Shown piece by piece: positions 31,928 to 39,797 of a DNA stretch of 44,493 bases. The DNA is taken from IMG/VR virus record IMGVR_UViG_3300042556_001144, positions 1 to 44,493 of that record; one strand, given 5' to 3'. Below the pieces are notes generated by a model, which worked only from the letters and a program-made list of their open reading frames with translations, was not told the DNA's origin and did no database searches. Position 1 is the first letter of the stretch; each line of letters begins with the position of its first letter. Source of the stretch: a virus. Position numbers and translations under genes: made by a program.

Positions 31928-32467
31928 TCACCACTTGCCGAGTGGGCACTTCTCTTCGGGGATCTTTACCTTGAGCTTGACAAAGCACCCACAGATCTTG
32001 CACGACCTACCTGTCCACTCCGAACACCCTTGGCAAATTGAAAGTCGCTGTTGAGATTCTTCGGTCTCTGGAAGAGCCAGGGCTTTTACGGCTTTTCCAG
32101 CCCCCTTTGCCAACCAAGAAAGTGTTCGGGGTTCAGATTGGTTTTCCCCCTCGCGAGACTTTTCAATAAGTTCCTTTCGAGCATCCGTAAGGATTTGAAT
32201 ACGTGCGGACTGCAGCAAGTTCATCAAAGCCATAAAATGGGGGGTTGATGCCAAAGTTACTGGCATCTCGCTGATGTCAAGACGACCGCCCTTTTTAAGG
32301 TAGGTATCAACAAGGATTTGTCCGTGCTTGTTTACAACCCCAGCAATCGCGTGGTTTAGGTCTTCAACAAATGGAACAATGGTTTGTTCGAGTTCTTGAT
32401 CCATTGGAATTAGGTACAAGTTAGGCTTGTTGATCCGGTATTGGACCCATTTGTGCTTGTTGGGCAA
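31928..32467 (-). CDS. Protein with C-terminal zinc-ribbon-like domain (179 aa)
   Basis: The C-terminal 40 residues have the spacing C-x2-C ... C-x2-C-x-C ... C (ICQGCSEWTGRSCKICGCF, then EEKCPLGKW), a compact zinc-binding domain recurrent in phage structural regions. The N-terminal part is helical (ELEQTIVPFVEDLNHAIAGV). Function unknown. The likely start is TTG at 32467 after AGGTAAG, and it overlaps the Cys-rich gene by 58 nt. It may be a virion or assembly accessory. Confidence 0.65.
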   Translation of the reverse strand: MPNKHKWVQYRINKPNLYLIPMDQELEQTIVPFVEDLNHAIAGVVNKHGQILVDTYLKKGGRLDISEMPVTLASTPHFMALMNLLQSARIQILTDARKELIEKSREGENQSEPRTLSWLAKGAGKAVKALALPETEESQQRLSICQGCSEWTGRSCKICGCFVKLKVKIPEEKCPLGKW

Positions 32468-33276
32468 GTACCACTTACCTGTCCACGATACTTTTCTACG
32501 TAGCTCTTGGTTGTTGAAAAGCCCAATGTAAGTCGGCCAGCAAGTTGACGGATGATGTACGTCTTTTCCGTAAGAGTATCAGGATCGCAGTATCCGGGAC
32601 TAGTAGTCGTAGTGGTGTTTGTTATCTCTTCAAAGTTGCCACCAGACGCACCACAGGCTGAACCACTGATGCGAAATGACTCATAACTGTCTGCTTCATT
32701 TCGACTTCCACAACCACCAACTGGTTTGCAATCTGTTCCAGAACAACTGCATCCAAATGTAGATGATGAATATCCACTCCAATTTGTTGCGCAGTCAGCA
32801 AAGCCACAAACTAGAACTCCGCCAGCCGTACTAATGCCACCCACAGAACTGCAATTAAAAATTGCGTCCTCACACGGAAAAAATGCTCCGGGCAAGCAGT
32901 TTGGCCCACTGTAAAGTTCGCAACCAGAGAAGTACTCAGTACCAGTAACAAAACTGACTACAAGGTCGCGACAGATGTTGCACTCACCTGCAGGTGGAGC
33001 GCCATCTGTAGGTCCAGTATTTCCACCATCTGTAGTAGCACAGCCAGAACAGTTAGCTCTCCAAGTTCCTTGCATTGTTTCACAGGAACACTGATCCACA
33101 TCTGGAAGACTACCTGTGCCAAAACAACAACACCCCACCATGCTTGAATCACAGGGTCCACCACCACCAGTACCAGATCCATAGTCAGTGTCTACCGTGC
33201 AGCTACAACAAGAAGGGCTAATGGCAATTCTGCCCTTGTACATGACAACCCGGCCATTCTTCGTGAAGATCTGCAT
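32410..33276 (-). CDS. Extremely cysteine-rich protein (288 aa, 27 Cys)
   Basis: I count 27 cysteines in 288 residues, in tight clusters (SPSCCSCTVD; MVGCCCFGTG; FGCSCSGTDCKPVGGCG), with Gly, Ser and Thr filling most of the rest. No signal peptide is seen, so the cysteines would be reduced in the cytoplasm unless they bind metal or are oxidised in the finished virion. No known domain is recognised. The start ATG overlaps the previous stop (TAATG). Codons are A/T-richer than in the capsid genes. Its place between head-tail connector genes and the lysis region suggests a tail or fibre component. Confidence 0.7.
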   Translation of the reverse strand: MQIFTKNGRVVMYKGRIAISPSCCSCTVDTDYGSGTGGGGPCDSSMVGCCCFGTGSLPDVDQCSCETMQGTWRANCSGCATTDGGNTGPTDGAPPAGECNICRDLVVSFVTGTEYFSGCELYSGPNCLPGAFFPCEDAIFNCSSVGGISTAGGVLVCGFADCATNWSGYSSSTFGCSCSGTDCKPVGGCGSRNEADSYESFRISGSACGASGGNFEEITNTTTTTSPGYCDPDTLTEKTYIIRQLAGRLTLGFSTTKSYVEKYRGQVSGTCPTSTNGSNTGSTSLTCT

Positions 33277-33560
33277 TAGCTACAGTCTGTAAACTGGATG
33301 CCTGCAAAGGGATTTCGACCGCCACCGCCAGCTATCCAAGATGGAATCAAGGTGCTGCTCATGAACTCGTCGCTCTCTCCACCGTAACCCGGGGTGTGGT
33401 CTGGCATCAGGCCATACATGGCATTCGCACTTCGGGGACCCGAACCTTCTGCGCCCTGTGTGAAGGGGGAGCGAACTGGATTGGTCATAGAACTAAACCC
33501 CCAACGACGAGTCTCAACCGGGTTAGACCCAAACGGGGTTGGCTGATACCACAGACTCAT
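33276..33560 (-). CDS. Small structural protein (94 aa)
   Basis: The sequence is rich in Gly, Pro, Ser and aromatics (LWYQPTPFGSNPVETRRWGF; GYGGESDEFMSSTLIP) with few charged residues and little helix, typical of small phage head or tail fittings. The ATG at 33560 overlaps the stop of the adaptor gene (ATGA-type). The longer open frame upstream lies antiparallel in frame to that gene and is rejected. Function unknown. Confidence 0.6.
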   Translation of the reverse strand: MSLWYQPTPFGSNPVETRRWGFSSMTNPVRSPFTQGAEGSGPRSANAMYGLMPDHTPGYGGESDEFMSSTLIPSWIAGGGGRNPFAGIQFTDCS

Positions 33561-34480
33561 GGGTACCAACCAGGACTGTCCCGGGTGTCTTTGGCCCACC
33601 CCTTGCCAGTACGCATCTGCATGTTGGACAGGTTGTCGCCAATCGTCTTGATGGCTGACCGATACTGTAGCTGCAGCATCTGTGCGTGGGCAGCAGAGAT
33701 CTTTCGCCACGCGCCAAGCTTGAGAGAGCAAGCGAGCGACACAGCTTCAACAAGTCCCTGAGACTGGGCTGGGCATACTTCATACAAATGTGCGCCAGCA
33801 GTTGGAGTCGAGAAAGGCCTCTTGAGCGTTGCCACACGAGTAGCTGGGTTGTACGACGCAATCACACGTTCTTCAAACACATCCCCATCCAGAATGCGCA
33901 GCACCTGGCCGGCATAGGCATTCTCCCGCTTGTCCAGCAGGCCCAAACTTGGAGAAGTCGAGAACGTGAACTCTGTCTTGCCAGCATTCAAACTTCCGGC
34001 GTTGGTCACCGTACTGTCGTGATAGTGGGGGGACATGTCGCCATTGGTGGTGTAACGAATAGTCCAAGTGGTATTTCCACTGAGGTTCTGGGGGAACGGA
34101 CGGAAGCAGAGCATGTTCCCCTCAAGGGCCCAGTTTTGTCCCCCCACGCTCATTCGGTGGCGTGGGTACAAGTCGGAAGTGGGGACACCATCACTAGTCT
34201 GCGTACCATTGGTGCCAGTGAACTGAACGATCTCGTGGACCTCACCAACACATGGGGGGATGACGTAGCACTCTTGGTCATTTGCAAGAGTGACATCAAA
34301 GGAGAGCATCACCGGGTTGTCGGCGTTGAGGGAGCAGCGAGACCACACATCCACAAGGGATGGCATCACCACATGCTGGACAAGGAACTGGTCCGTGTAC
34401 TTGGCGTCAAAGTCCGCGTCGTCGAGGTAACCTCGCACGCGTTCAATGACTGTTTTCAAGAACGAACGAGTAGAGTCCAT
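33557..34480 (-). CDS. Putative head-tail connector/adaptor protein (307 aa)
   Basis: The N-terminal helix (TRSFLKTVIERVRGYLDDAD) is followed by NPVMLSFDVTLANDQECYVI and PPCVGEVHEIVQF, then WALEGNMLCFRPFPQ and TTWTIRYTTNGDMSPHYH. This succession is common in proteins that sit under the portal of podovirus-like phages. The C-terminal part (EAVSLACSLKLGAWRKISAA) is helical again. It is followed by the 94-aa gene. Portal, scaffold and capsid are upstream in the same arm. Family assigned by pattern only. A dispersed motif copy at 34139 falls in MSVGGQN. Confidence 0.6.
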   Translation of the reverse strand: MDSTRSFLKTVIERVRGYLDDADFDAKYTDQFLVQHVVMPSLVDVWSRCSLNADNPVMLSFDVTLANDQECYVIPPCVGEVHEIVQFTGTNGTQTSDGVPTSDLYPRHRMSVGGQNWALEGNMLCFRPFPQNLSGNTTWTIRYTTNGDMSPHYHDSTVTNAGSLNAGKTEFTFSTSPSLGLLDKRENAYAGQVLRILDGDVFEERVIASYNPATRVATLKRPFSTPTAGAHLYEVCPAQSQGLVEAVSLACSLKLGAWRKISAAHAQMLQLQYRSAIKTIGDNLSNMQMRTGKGWAKDTRDSPGWYP

Positions 34481-34483
34481 AGC

Positions 34484-35191
34484 TTACGGGGTAGTTGGCT
34501 GAGTGTTCTGACCCAAGGAAAGTTCCTTGAGGTAATCCAGAAGATTCCTCTTCTGGGTGGTTGAGCTCCAAAGTCCACTAGCATCCCGGGTTCTAGTTGT
34601 AAAGGGAATGGAAGTGCCGGCGGCCACCCTTTGGAAATTTGGATCGGCCAAGTCGCGCTTTTGACCCTTCCACTCGGCATACCCATCAGCAAGCATTGTG
34701 GGGCGCATCCACTGTTCCTGCTGCTCCTTGGTAGCAGCGACCTTGCCAGGGTGAAAAGACATTGGGCCGTATACTGCACGGCCACCACCAGCCATGCCAC
34801 CACCCATGGCTGAACCCATACCACCACTCATACCCATATTGGATCCGGAACCACCAGCGCCATACTGAGAGAAGAGACCAGACATGTAGGAAAGAGGACT
34901 GGGCGCACCGCCACCCGTGTTACCTCCACCTGTGTTGCTGCCACCCGTGGAGGTGGGAGTGAGAGATGAAAGAGATCCCATTGGGTTGTACCCACTGCTC
35001 ATACCGGATCCACCCCCACCACCCATCATGTTCCGCATGGAGTTCATGGCGTAACTTGCTTGACGGTAGTCAGGAGTTCCTGCTGCCAGTGTGGAGTAGC
35101 CACCATACTGGTTAGGCACATACATCATGTTGCCAGCACTGGGGGAGTTTGCAGACCAGTTGCTGCCGTATGCGGATCCAAAGTAGCCCAT
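34484..35191 (-). CDS. Gly/Ser/Met-rich structural protein (235 aa)
   Basis: Residues 1-140 are low-complexity, with runs such as MMGGGGGSGMSSG, GGSNTGGGNTGGG and MGMSGGMGSAMGGGMAGGG. The last 80 residues are ordinary and helical (NLLDYLKELSLGQ). It is probably a flexible virion component or an assembly factor. GAAAGGAC lies 7 nt before the ATG; a GTG farther upstream would overlap the previous gene. No homologous domain is recognised. Confidence 0.6.
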   Translation of the reverse strand: MGYFGSAYGSNWSANSPSAGNMMYVPNQYGGYSTLAAGTPDYRQASYAMNSMRNMMGGGGGSGMSSGYNPMGSLSSLTPTSTGGSNTGGGNTGGGAPSPLSYMSGLFSQYGAGGSGSNMGMSGGMGSAMGGGMAGGGRAVYGPMSFHPGKVAATKEQQEQWMRPTMLADGYAEWKGQKRDLADPNFQRVAAGTSIPFTTRTRDASGLWSSTTQKRNLLDYLKELSLGQNTQPTTP

Positions 35192-35205
35192 GGAAGGTCC
35201 TTTCG

Positions 35206-35763
35206 TTAGCCGTGTGTGATGATACGGCCACGAGCCATGTTTACCAAGTCCTCCTTCATGGCTGCCAGTTCTTCGCCACCCTCTAGGGTGCCTGTAAATG
35301 GAGACTGGCCACACTCCATCGCTTGGGCCTCGCGGTCCAAGCCCTTTCGACGTAGATGTTGGGCAGTGTACTTACGTTCCTCCAAGGCCTCATCTCGCAT
35401 TCGCTGTCGGTTCTCAGCAGTACGTCGTAACTTCTTTTTGATGGAAGCAACTGCCTCATCACACAGAATAATACGGCTGTCAAGAAACTCCCGACTGGGT
35501 CGATTGCCATAGGCGTACGATTCCAGTTCCTGTGCAACCCGACCACGAATCAGCCAGTCGCACAGCACGATGTTGTCGGATTCAAGGTGGTGGTACTCAA
35601 ACAGGGTAGGCCGCTTGTAGTGCCGGCGGGCCCATAGGATGAAGTCCCCATCCGCCATGATGCGGTGCCGGGATGCGTCGATGACCAAGCCCTCGTGATG
35701 GGCTTCGGCCACCGGGTCATAGATCATTTCGATGTCAAGCGGTGCGGTCTCTGGTTCGTCCAT
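35206..35763 (-). CDS. Unknown helical protein (185 aa)
   Basis: It is helix-rich and strongly charged (DEAVASIKKKLRRTAENRQRM; RDEALEERKYTAQHLRRKGL), with an acidic N-terminus (DEPETAPLDIEMIYDP). No motif is recognised. The ATG at 35763 overlaps the previous stop; a GTG one codon upstream is possible. It lies between the small basic proteins and the head-tail genes. Confidence 0.6.
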   Translation of the reverse strand: MDEPETAPLDIEMIYDPVAEAHHEGLVIDASRHRIMADGDFILWARRHYKRPTLFEYHHLESDNIVLCDWLIRGRVAQELESYAYGNRPSREFLDSRIILCDEAVASIKKKLRRTAENRQRMRDEALEERKYTAQHLRRKGLDREAQAMECGQSPFTGTLEGGEELAAMKEDLVNMARGRIITHG

Positions 35764-35930
35764 CACTTGCTCCTGGCCATCTTCTTGAACGTCTTGGCCA
35801 GATTATAGCGACGGCTACCCGCCTTGCAGGTAGGACCACCAAACTTGGAGCCAGTGCAGACTCCCTCGGTACCACGACGCTTGATGCTCTCAGCAACCTT
35901 CTGAATCCACTTACCATTCTTCTTAGCCAC
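35763..35930 (-). CDS. Tiny basic protein (55 aa, GTG start)
   Basis: The sequence is rich in Lys and Arg, with two cysteines (KKNGKWIQKVAESIKRRG; GVCTGSKFGGPTCKAGSRR), like small phage proteins that start W-I-Q-K. I place the start at GTG 35930 because TTGGAGGA lies 7-8 nt upstream; the longer frame to 36011 lies within the preceding gene. It is part of a run of five small basic proteins. A virion or DNA-condensing role is plausible but unproven. Confidence 0.65.
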   Translation of the reverse strand: MAKKNGKWIQKVAESIKRRGTEGVCTGSKFGGPTCKAGSRRYNLAKTFKKMARSK

Positions 35931-36312
35931 GGGACAGTCCTCCAATGGACTTGAGGGGGTTCTTTCGCACGGGTGAAACCTTGCGGCCAAACGCACCTTG
36001 CATTCCAACACGAGACTTCTCAGCCTTCTTGGAAGCCAGCTGGGAGCTGCTCATCTCACCTCGCGTGACGGGGGTCTTGCTGCTTACACGCTTGGAAGGC
36101 CGGCAGTACTCATTGCTACCGCCCGCTCCACAGGCCTTGCCAGTGCGGGTGTCTACCCACTTCTCGGCAGTCCAGCGCTTCAGGTTGGCACCAGCCTGCG
36201 TCTTGCGGACGTTGCCGCTGGCCTTACGGCACTTGGCGGTGGCCTGAGCCGCACGGGCTGACCACTTCCCGTAGGACGCCATCACCTTGTTGTAACAGGC
36301 GTCCTTCGGCAT
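35923..36312 (-). CDS. DUF5872-like basic protein (129 aa)
   Basis: The start MPKDACYNKVMASYGKWSAR and KCRKASGN resemble the MPKDxCYxKV...KCRK opening of many marine-phage proteins. The middle reads LKRWTAEKWVDTRTGKACGA and YCRPSKRVSSKTP, which is the DUF5872 signature. The tail is basic (GRKVSPVRKNPLKS). Function is not established for the family; several members are found near virion genes. It overlaps the next gene by 8 nt. Confidence 0.7.
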   Translation of the reverse strand: MPKDACYNKVMASYGKWSARAAQATAKCRKASGNVRKTQAGANLKRWTAEKWVDTRTGKACGAGGSNEYCRPSKRVSSKTPVTRGEMSSSQLASKKAEKSRVGMQGAFGRKVSPVRKNPLKSIGGLSRG

Positions 36313-36314
36313 CC

Positions 36315-36563
36315 TTAGTACTTTGACTTGTAGTTAGCAAGATCTACACCACCACGAGCTTCACGAAGTCTATTAATCAACTTCAATGTATCTCTTAAGG
36401 TCATTTTCCCCATAACGTCACGAAGCTTGGCTTTGAGTTTTTCAGAACCAATGGATTCTCCCGAAAACGGATCTTCTTTTGGAATACCACGTTTTGGAAA
36501 CATGGCCTTTTCAATTTCCATACTGCTTGGAACCCGAAAACTATTTTTTCTTTTTCTTGGCAT
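36315..36563 (-). CDS. Small basic protein (82 aa)
   Basis: It begins MPRKRKNSFRVPSSMEIEKA and is rich in Lys/Arg throughout, with a helical C-terminus (TLRDTLKLINRLREARGG). No known family. Its codons are visibly more A/T-rich than those of its two neighbours. The ATG lies 1 nt after the previous stop, without a clear ribosome site, so translation is probably coupled. Confidence 0.6.
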   Translation of the reverse strand: MPRKRKNSFRVPSSMEIEKAMFPKRGIPKEDPFSGESIGSEKLKAKLRDVMGKMTLRDTLKLINRLREARGGVDLANYKSKY

Positions 36564-36564
36564 G

Positions 36565-36813
36565 TCAGCACTTCCAAGCTCTGCGCGCCTTGCGAAGGCG
36601 GCTATTGGGGTCCTTTGCAGCCTTCGGCCACATTTTCATCTGGCCCGCAGATCGGGCACAGAACGAGTCGCGACGAGATCCACCCTCGGGCTGCGGTCGC
36701 TTCAAGTTGCCACCCGTAGCCTTGTTGTAGGCACGGCGACCAAGTTCACTAAGTCCCCCCATGGGGTTCTTGTGCTTGGCCTTGAACTCGAACTTGGGCT
36801 TGCTGCTGGCCAT
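36565..36813 (-). CDS. DUF6321-like small basic protein (82 aa)
   Basis: It has the conserved order GGLSELGRRAYNKATGGNLKRP, then SRRDSFCARSAGQMK and DPNSRLRKARRAWKC, which I recognise from the DUF6321 family found across many phages. The family's function is unknown. The ATG at 36813 overlaps the previous stop; a GTG one codon upstream is possible. It sits in the run of small basic proteins downstream of the capsid gene. Confidence 0.75.
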   Translation of the reverse strand: MASSKPKFEFKAKHKNPMGGLSELGRRAYNKATGGNLKRPQPEGGSRRDSFCARSAGQMKMWPKAAKDPNSRLRKARRAWKC

Positions 36814-37022
36814 CACTCACCTGGATACTTGCGCTTGCCGAGCATGTCCAGATCCTCTGGTTTCATGGTCTTAAGAGCGTTCGTGATTGCGTCACGTGTC
36901 TTGCGTGGAACCCTCTTGAGCATGGCGATGATTGAAGCAGCATTACCAGCGGGCGCAGCGGGCTTCTTCGGCATCTTGGTCTTGGCCATCTTGTCGTAGT
37001 TGGGCTTGTTGAAGTTGTCCAT
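36813..37022 (-). CDS. Small basic protein (69 aa)
   Basis: The sequence is Lys/Arg/Met-rich (KMAKTKMPKKPAAPAGN; MLKRVPRKTRDAITNALK) with a short helical core and no domain recognised. The start is 2 nt after the stop of the HExxH gene. Composition and position match the neighbouring basic proteins. Confidence 0.6.
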   Translation of the reverse strand: MDNFNKPNYDKMAKTKMPKKPAAPAGNAASIIAMLKRVPRKTRDAITNALKTMKPEDLDMLGKRKYPGE

Positions 37023-37024
37023 GG

Positions 37025-37339
37025 TCAGTCCAGTTTACGTCGCCATCCCATCTGGTAAAGAGCCCGGGCTATGGAGAGCGCAGTGGCATCCACAGCAGGC
37101 TCGTCCAGCTCAGGGCGGGCTGCGTGTAGCACCTCGTGGATCACAGTTTCGAGCAGGTTGCGTTCGCCAAGGGATCGACGGACCTCAATGAGGGGGTGGC
37201 GACCTGGCTTGTCCTTGTCCCAGCAACGGCCCCAATCGGTACCCATGTTGCGGGGCGGAGACAGGGAGACGCGCCAGGTGCGGCCGTTAATCTTGACCCG
37301 GTAGATCAATCGTCCTTGCGAATCAAGCGTGCGTCCCAT
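37025..37339 (-). CDS. HExxH mini-metalloprotease-like protein (104 aa)
   Basis: It carries ETVIHEVLHAARPELDE (residues 64-80), a zincin HExxH site with a glutamate eight residues after the second His as possible third ligand. The N-terminus is beta-like (LIYRVKINGRTWRVSLSPPR). The size and layout resemble SprT-like or other minimal phage zinc peptidases. It lies in the late arm downstream of the capsid gene, so a role in head maturation can be considered, though prohead proteases usually lie upstream of the capsid gene. It overlaps the metallophosphatase by 34 nt. Confidence 0.65.
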   Translation of the reverse strand: MGRTLDSQGRLIYRVKINGRTWRVSLSPPRNMGTDWGRCWDKDKPGRHPLIEVRRSLGERNLLETVIHEVLHAARPELDEPAVDATALSIARALYQMGWRRKLD

Positions 37340-38073
37340 TGGCGTCCTCGATTCCTGTGGGAGGGGTCACGAACCAGATCGACTACGGCAATGGCAGCAC
37401 CCCACTGGGAGGTGTCGCGGCGGTTCATCCACGAAGGCGACAAGGGCCCGCACGTGCCGGCGTTCATGTACCAGTACGGGAGGGGGATGGCCCGGGTGCG
37501 GTGGCACTGAGTGGGGGGAATAGGCCGGTGGGTATGGCCACGGATGAACAGGCGGTGGGCTGCGCCACCCGTGAGGTTCATGAACTGCAGGGCCTCCAGC
37601 TCGTCGGAGGACTGGCCACAGTCAAAGCCATGGGTCAGGACCACGGGGCCGATCTCGAGGCAACCCTTCTTGTCCTTGCGATACGGGGTCCAATGCCAGT
37701 GCTTGGCCTCAGAAGCGAAGGGCTCCGTACGGATGAAGTCGGTCACGTCACGCAGGGCCTTGGGGATGCGACGGGGGTCCTGGGATTTCAGATTATCGTC
37801 GTGGTTCCCCATGATGGCGTGGAAATGGACACGTGGGGGGAGCACCTCACGCAGGGATGCGAGGAAGGCGGCAGCGTGCCGGTACTCGTCAAGAAGGGTG
37901 TGTTCGTGCTCGTCCGGGTGGACGGAGGCGGCTGAGGCCTCGAAGATGTCTCCGAGGTGCACAAAGTGCGTAACCCCATCCAGAGCGGATAGGGTCTCAA
38001 GCAGCCAGTGATGGACGTCGGGGGGAGTGAATGGGGAGTGAGTACAGCTGATAGCAGCTATGCGGGTAGGCAT
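37306..38073 (-). CDS. Calcineurin-like metallophosphoesterase, first metal ligand altered (255 aa)
   Basis: It belongs to the metallophosphatase superfamily: HLGDIFE (39-45), GNHDD (89-93), LTHGF (146-150) and GHTHRP (179-184) are all in order. Motif I normally reads D-x-H; here it is ISCTHS (residues 8-13), with Cys10 encoded by TGT in place of the Asp. Activity may be changed or lost. Substrate unknown; phage members act on nucleotides, cyclic nucleotides or RNA ends. CAGGAGA precedes the ATG. It is the first gene after the capsid terminator. A dispersed motif copy (complement) is at 37832. Confidence 0.82.
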   Translation of the reverse strand: MPTRIAAISCTHSPFTPPDVHHWLLETLSALDGVTHFVHLGDIFEASAASVHPDEHEHTLLDEYRHAAAFLASLREVLPPRVHFHAIMGNHDDNLKSQDPRRIPKALRDVTDFIRTEPFASEAKHWHWTPYRKDKKGCLEIGPVVLTHGFDCGQSSDELEALQFMNLTGGAAHRLFIRGHTHRPIPPTQCHRTRAIPLPYWYMNAGTCGPLSPSWMNRRDTSQWGAAIAVVDLVRDPSHRNRGRQWDARLIRKDD

Positions 38074-38102
38074 CTAGTCTCCTGCTAAGCCTCCGCGCCC
38101 GC

Positions 38103-38158
38103 GGGGGGTGGACCGAAGTCCACCCCCCATCGAGACGCAAGGGGCACCGCGGCCCCTT
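38103..38158 (-). terminator. UUCG-capped hairpin and second hairpin after the capsid gene
   Basis: On the - strand, a 7-bp AAGGGGC/GCCCCTT hairpin (about 38140-38159) comes first, then GGGGGGTGGAC-TTCG-GTCCACCCCCC (38103-38128), an 11-bp stem with the very stable C(UUCG)G loop. No T-run follows, so it may be a partial terminator or an RNA 3'-end stabiliser for the capsid message. Confidence 0.7.
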
Positions 38159-38166
38159 CAGGAGGA

Positions 38167-39771
38167 TCACATCCAGACGCGATCCGTGGTCACACCCTCG
38201 AGCTTCAGGCCCGTGGGCTGATCCGGCACAAGCTGCATACGCAGCATGCCCGGCATCTGCATGACCTCGGTCAGCTGGCCAGTGGACGACAGCAGCGGCC
38301 ACTTCGTCGACGAGGTGCCGGTCAGAGCCGGGACCACGAAGTTGAAGGGGACAAAGTTGTCGGCCTCGCTGAACTTCTGCACGCCCTTCGGATCCGGCGG
38401 CACGTAGCGCTTCCAGTTGTTGCCACCCTTCTTCAGACCGTACACAACGCCATCCTCGATGTAGGTCGAGGTGTAGCCGTTGTAGGTGCGGCCTTCAAAG
38501 GTGAACTTGAAGCCCTGCTCCGAACCCTCACTATTGAGCGACGAGAGCTTGCCACTGCGCTCCAGCGTGTACTGGCCGATCTTCTGGGCCTCGTAGGCCA
38601 GCCACACGCCATCGCTGGCGATGAGGCAGTCGATCGACTGACCGTACTTGTTCTTCGCAGCGTGGAAGCGACGGACGTACTGGCGAAGCTTGTGCTCCGT
38701 AAGTGCACCGACGTTCTGAACGCGGAAGGACTTGAACTCCGGGTGAGCAGTAACGTCGATTTCGTCACCAGTCACACGCTCCGAACCCAGCAGGAAGTTG
38801 TCATCAGTACCACTACCAAACTTCATCCAGCTGTTGATGCCAGCGATACCGGTGAAGGAGCTGCCACCCTGGACCTTCTGGTTTGCAGGGACCACAACGA
38901 CGTTGTTAGCCGCACTCGTCGTGAAGCTGGAAGCCGTGTTACCAATGGCGCTGCCATCCGCACGGAAGCGGTTGTCAATGAACAGGGTCACAGTTCCGGT
39001 CAGCTCGTCAACCTTGCTGACGGTAACAGGCACTCGGGCACCAGTGGACGTATCACGATTCAGGCGATCCGTGGTACCGTTCGCTGGCACGCCAGCCGTA
39101 CCGGTATACAGATCCACGCGCTGACCCACGTAGAACCGATCAACCGCAAGGTTGCTCGGAATGAACGGCAGAGTGCCCGTCGAGTTGGCGGTCACCTGAG
39201 TCCAGTTGTAAGTGCCTGCGTTGAACGAACCCAGGGCGTAACCGTTGTTCTGGCTGACATACCAGTAGTTACACAGGGTCTGCGACAGGTTCTGCGCGAA
39301 GCCCTTGAGCTTCGGAGCAATCACGTCGCCGATGAAGGCCGGAGTGGCCTCCGCCTGCATCTCGCCCATCGTGACGGCCAGGTTGGTCACCATCGCCCGC
39401 ATGTCAATGCCAAGGCGGTAGGTGTTGATCGAAGCGCCTTCCAGCGCGTTCGGCCAAGTCTCAACCTGACGATTCCGATACAGCTTGGAGTCGTTGGTAG
39501 CCGAACCGAGAAGCGCCGTCTGGTCGCCGTACAGCACAAAGTCGTTGTACTGGGCAGCGTTGTCGATCACGCCGGTCAGACCGCCGCGATAGAGCTTCAG
39601 AATGCGCATGTTCTTACCGAGCGCACTAGCAGGGCCAACGCCCTGAGAAGTAACGATAGTGTCACGCCAAGCGGCGTCGAGCGTCGGCAGAATGGTGTCG
39701 ACGTTCTTGTTGATGACCTCCTCGATCTGCTTGCTGTGCCGATCGAAAAGACTGTTGGTAACTGCAGGCAT
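38167..39771 (-). CDS. Major capsid protein (534 aa)
   Basis: It forms the head shell. It follows portal and scaffold in the canonical order. The N-terminus (NSLFDRHSKQIEEVINKNVD) is helical, and the body alternates strands and helices in the HK97-like manner. Around residues 180-290 is an extra beta-rich stretch (FYVGQRVDLYTGTAGV; TGTVTLFIDNRFRADG) that looks like an inserted surface domain. The length is typical for larger podovirus-like capsids. AAGGA precedes the ATG. A strong hairpin after the gene likely raises its message level relative to downstream genes. Confidence 0.82.
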   Translation of the reverse strand: MPAVTNSLFDRHSKQIEEVINKNVDTILPTLDAAWRDTIVTSQGVGPASALGKNMRILKLYRGGLTGVIDNAAQYNDFVLYGDQTALLGSATNDSKLYRNRQVETWPNALEGASINTYRLGIDMRAMVTNLAVTMGEMQAEATPAFIGDVIAPKLKGFAQNLSQTLCNYWYVSQNNGYALGSFNAGTYNWTQVTANSTGTLPFIPSNLAVDRFYVGQRVDLYTGTAGVPANGTTDRLNRDTSTGARVPVTVSKVDELTGTVTLFIDNRFRADGSAIGNTASSFTTSAANNVVVVPANQKVQGGSSFTGIAGINSWMKFGSGTDDNFLLGSERVTGDEIDVTAHPEFKSFRVQNVGALTEHKLRQYVRRFHAAKNKYGQSIDCLIASDGVWLAYEAQKIGQYTLERSGKLSSLNSEGSEQGFKFTFEGRTYNGYTSTYIEDGVVYGLKKGGNNWKRYVPPDPKGVQKFSEADNFVPFNFVVPALTGTSSTKWPLLSSTGQLTEVMQMPGMLRMQLVPDQPTGLKLEGVTTDRVWM

Positions 39772-39797
39772 GGTTTCAGTTCCTTGTAAAGAAGTGT

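Noticed and set aside
38662-39789. 375-codon + strand frame opposite the capsid gene
   Set aside because: It is antisense to a well-supported capsid gene and has shadow composition; no ribosome site.
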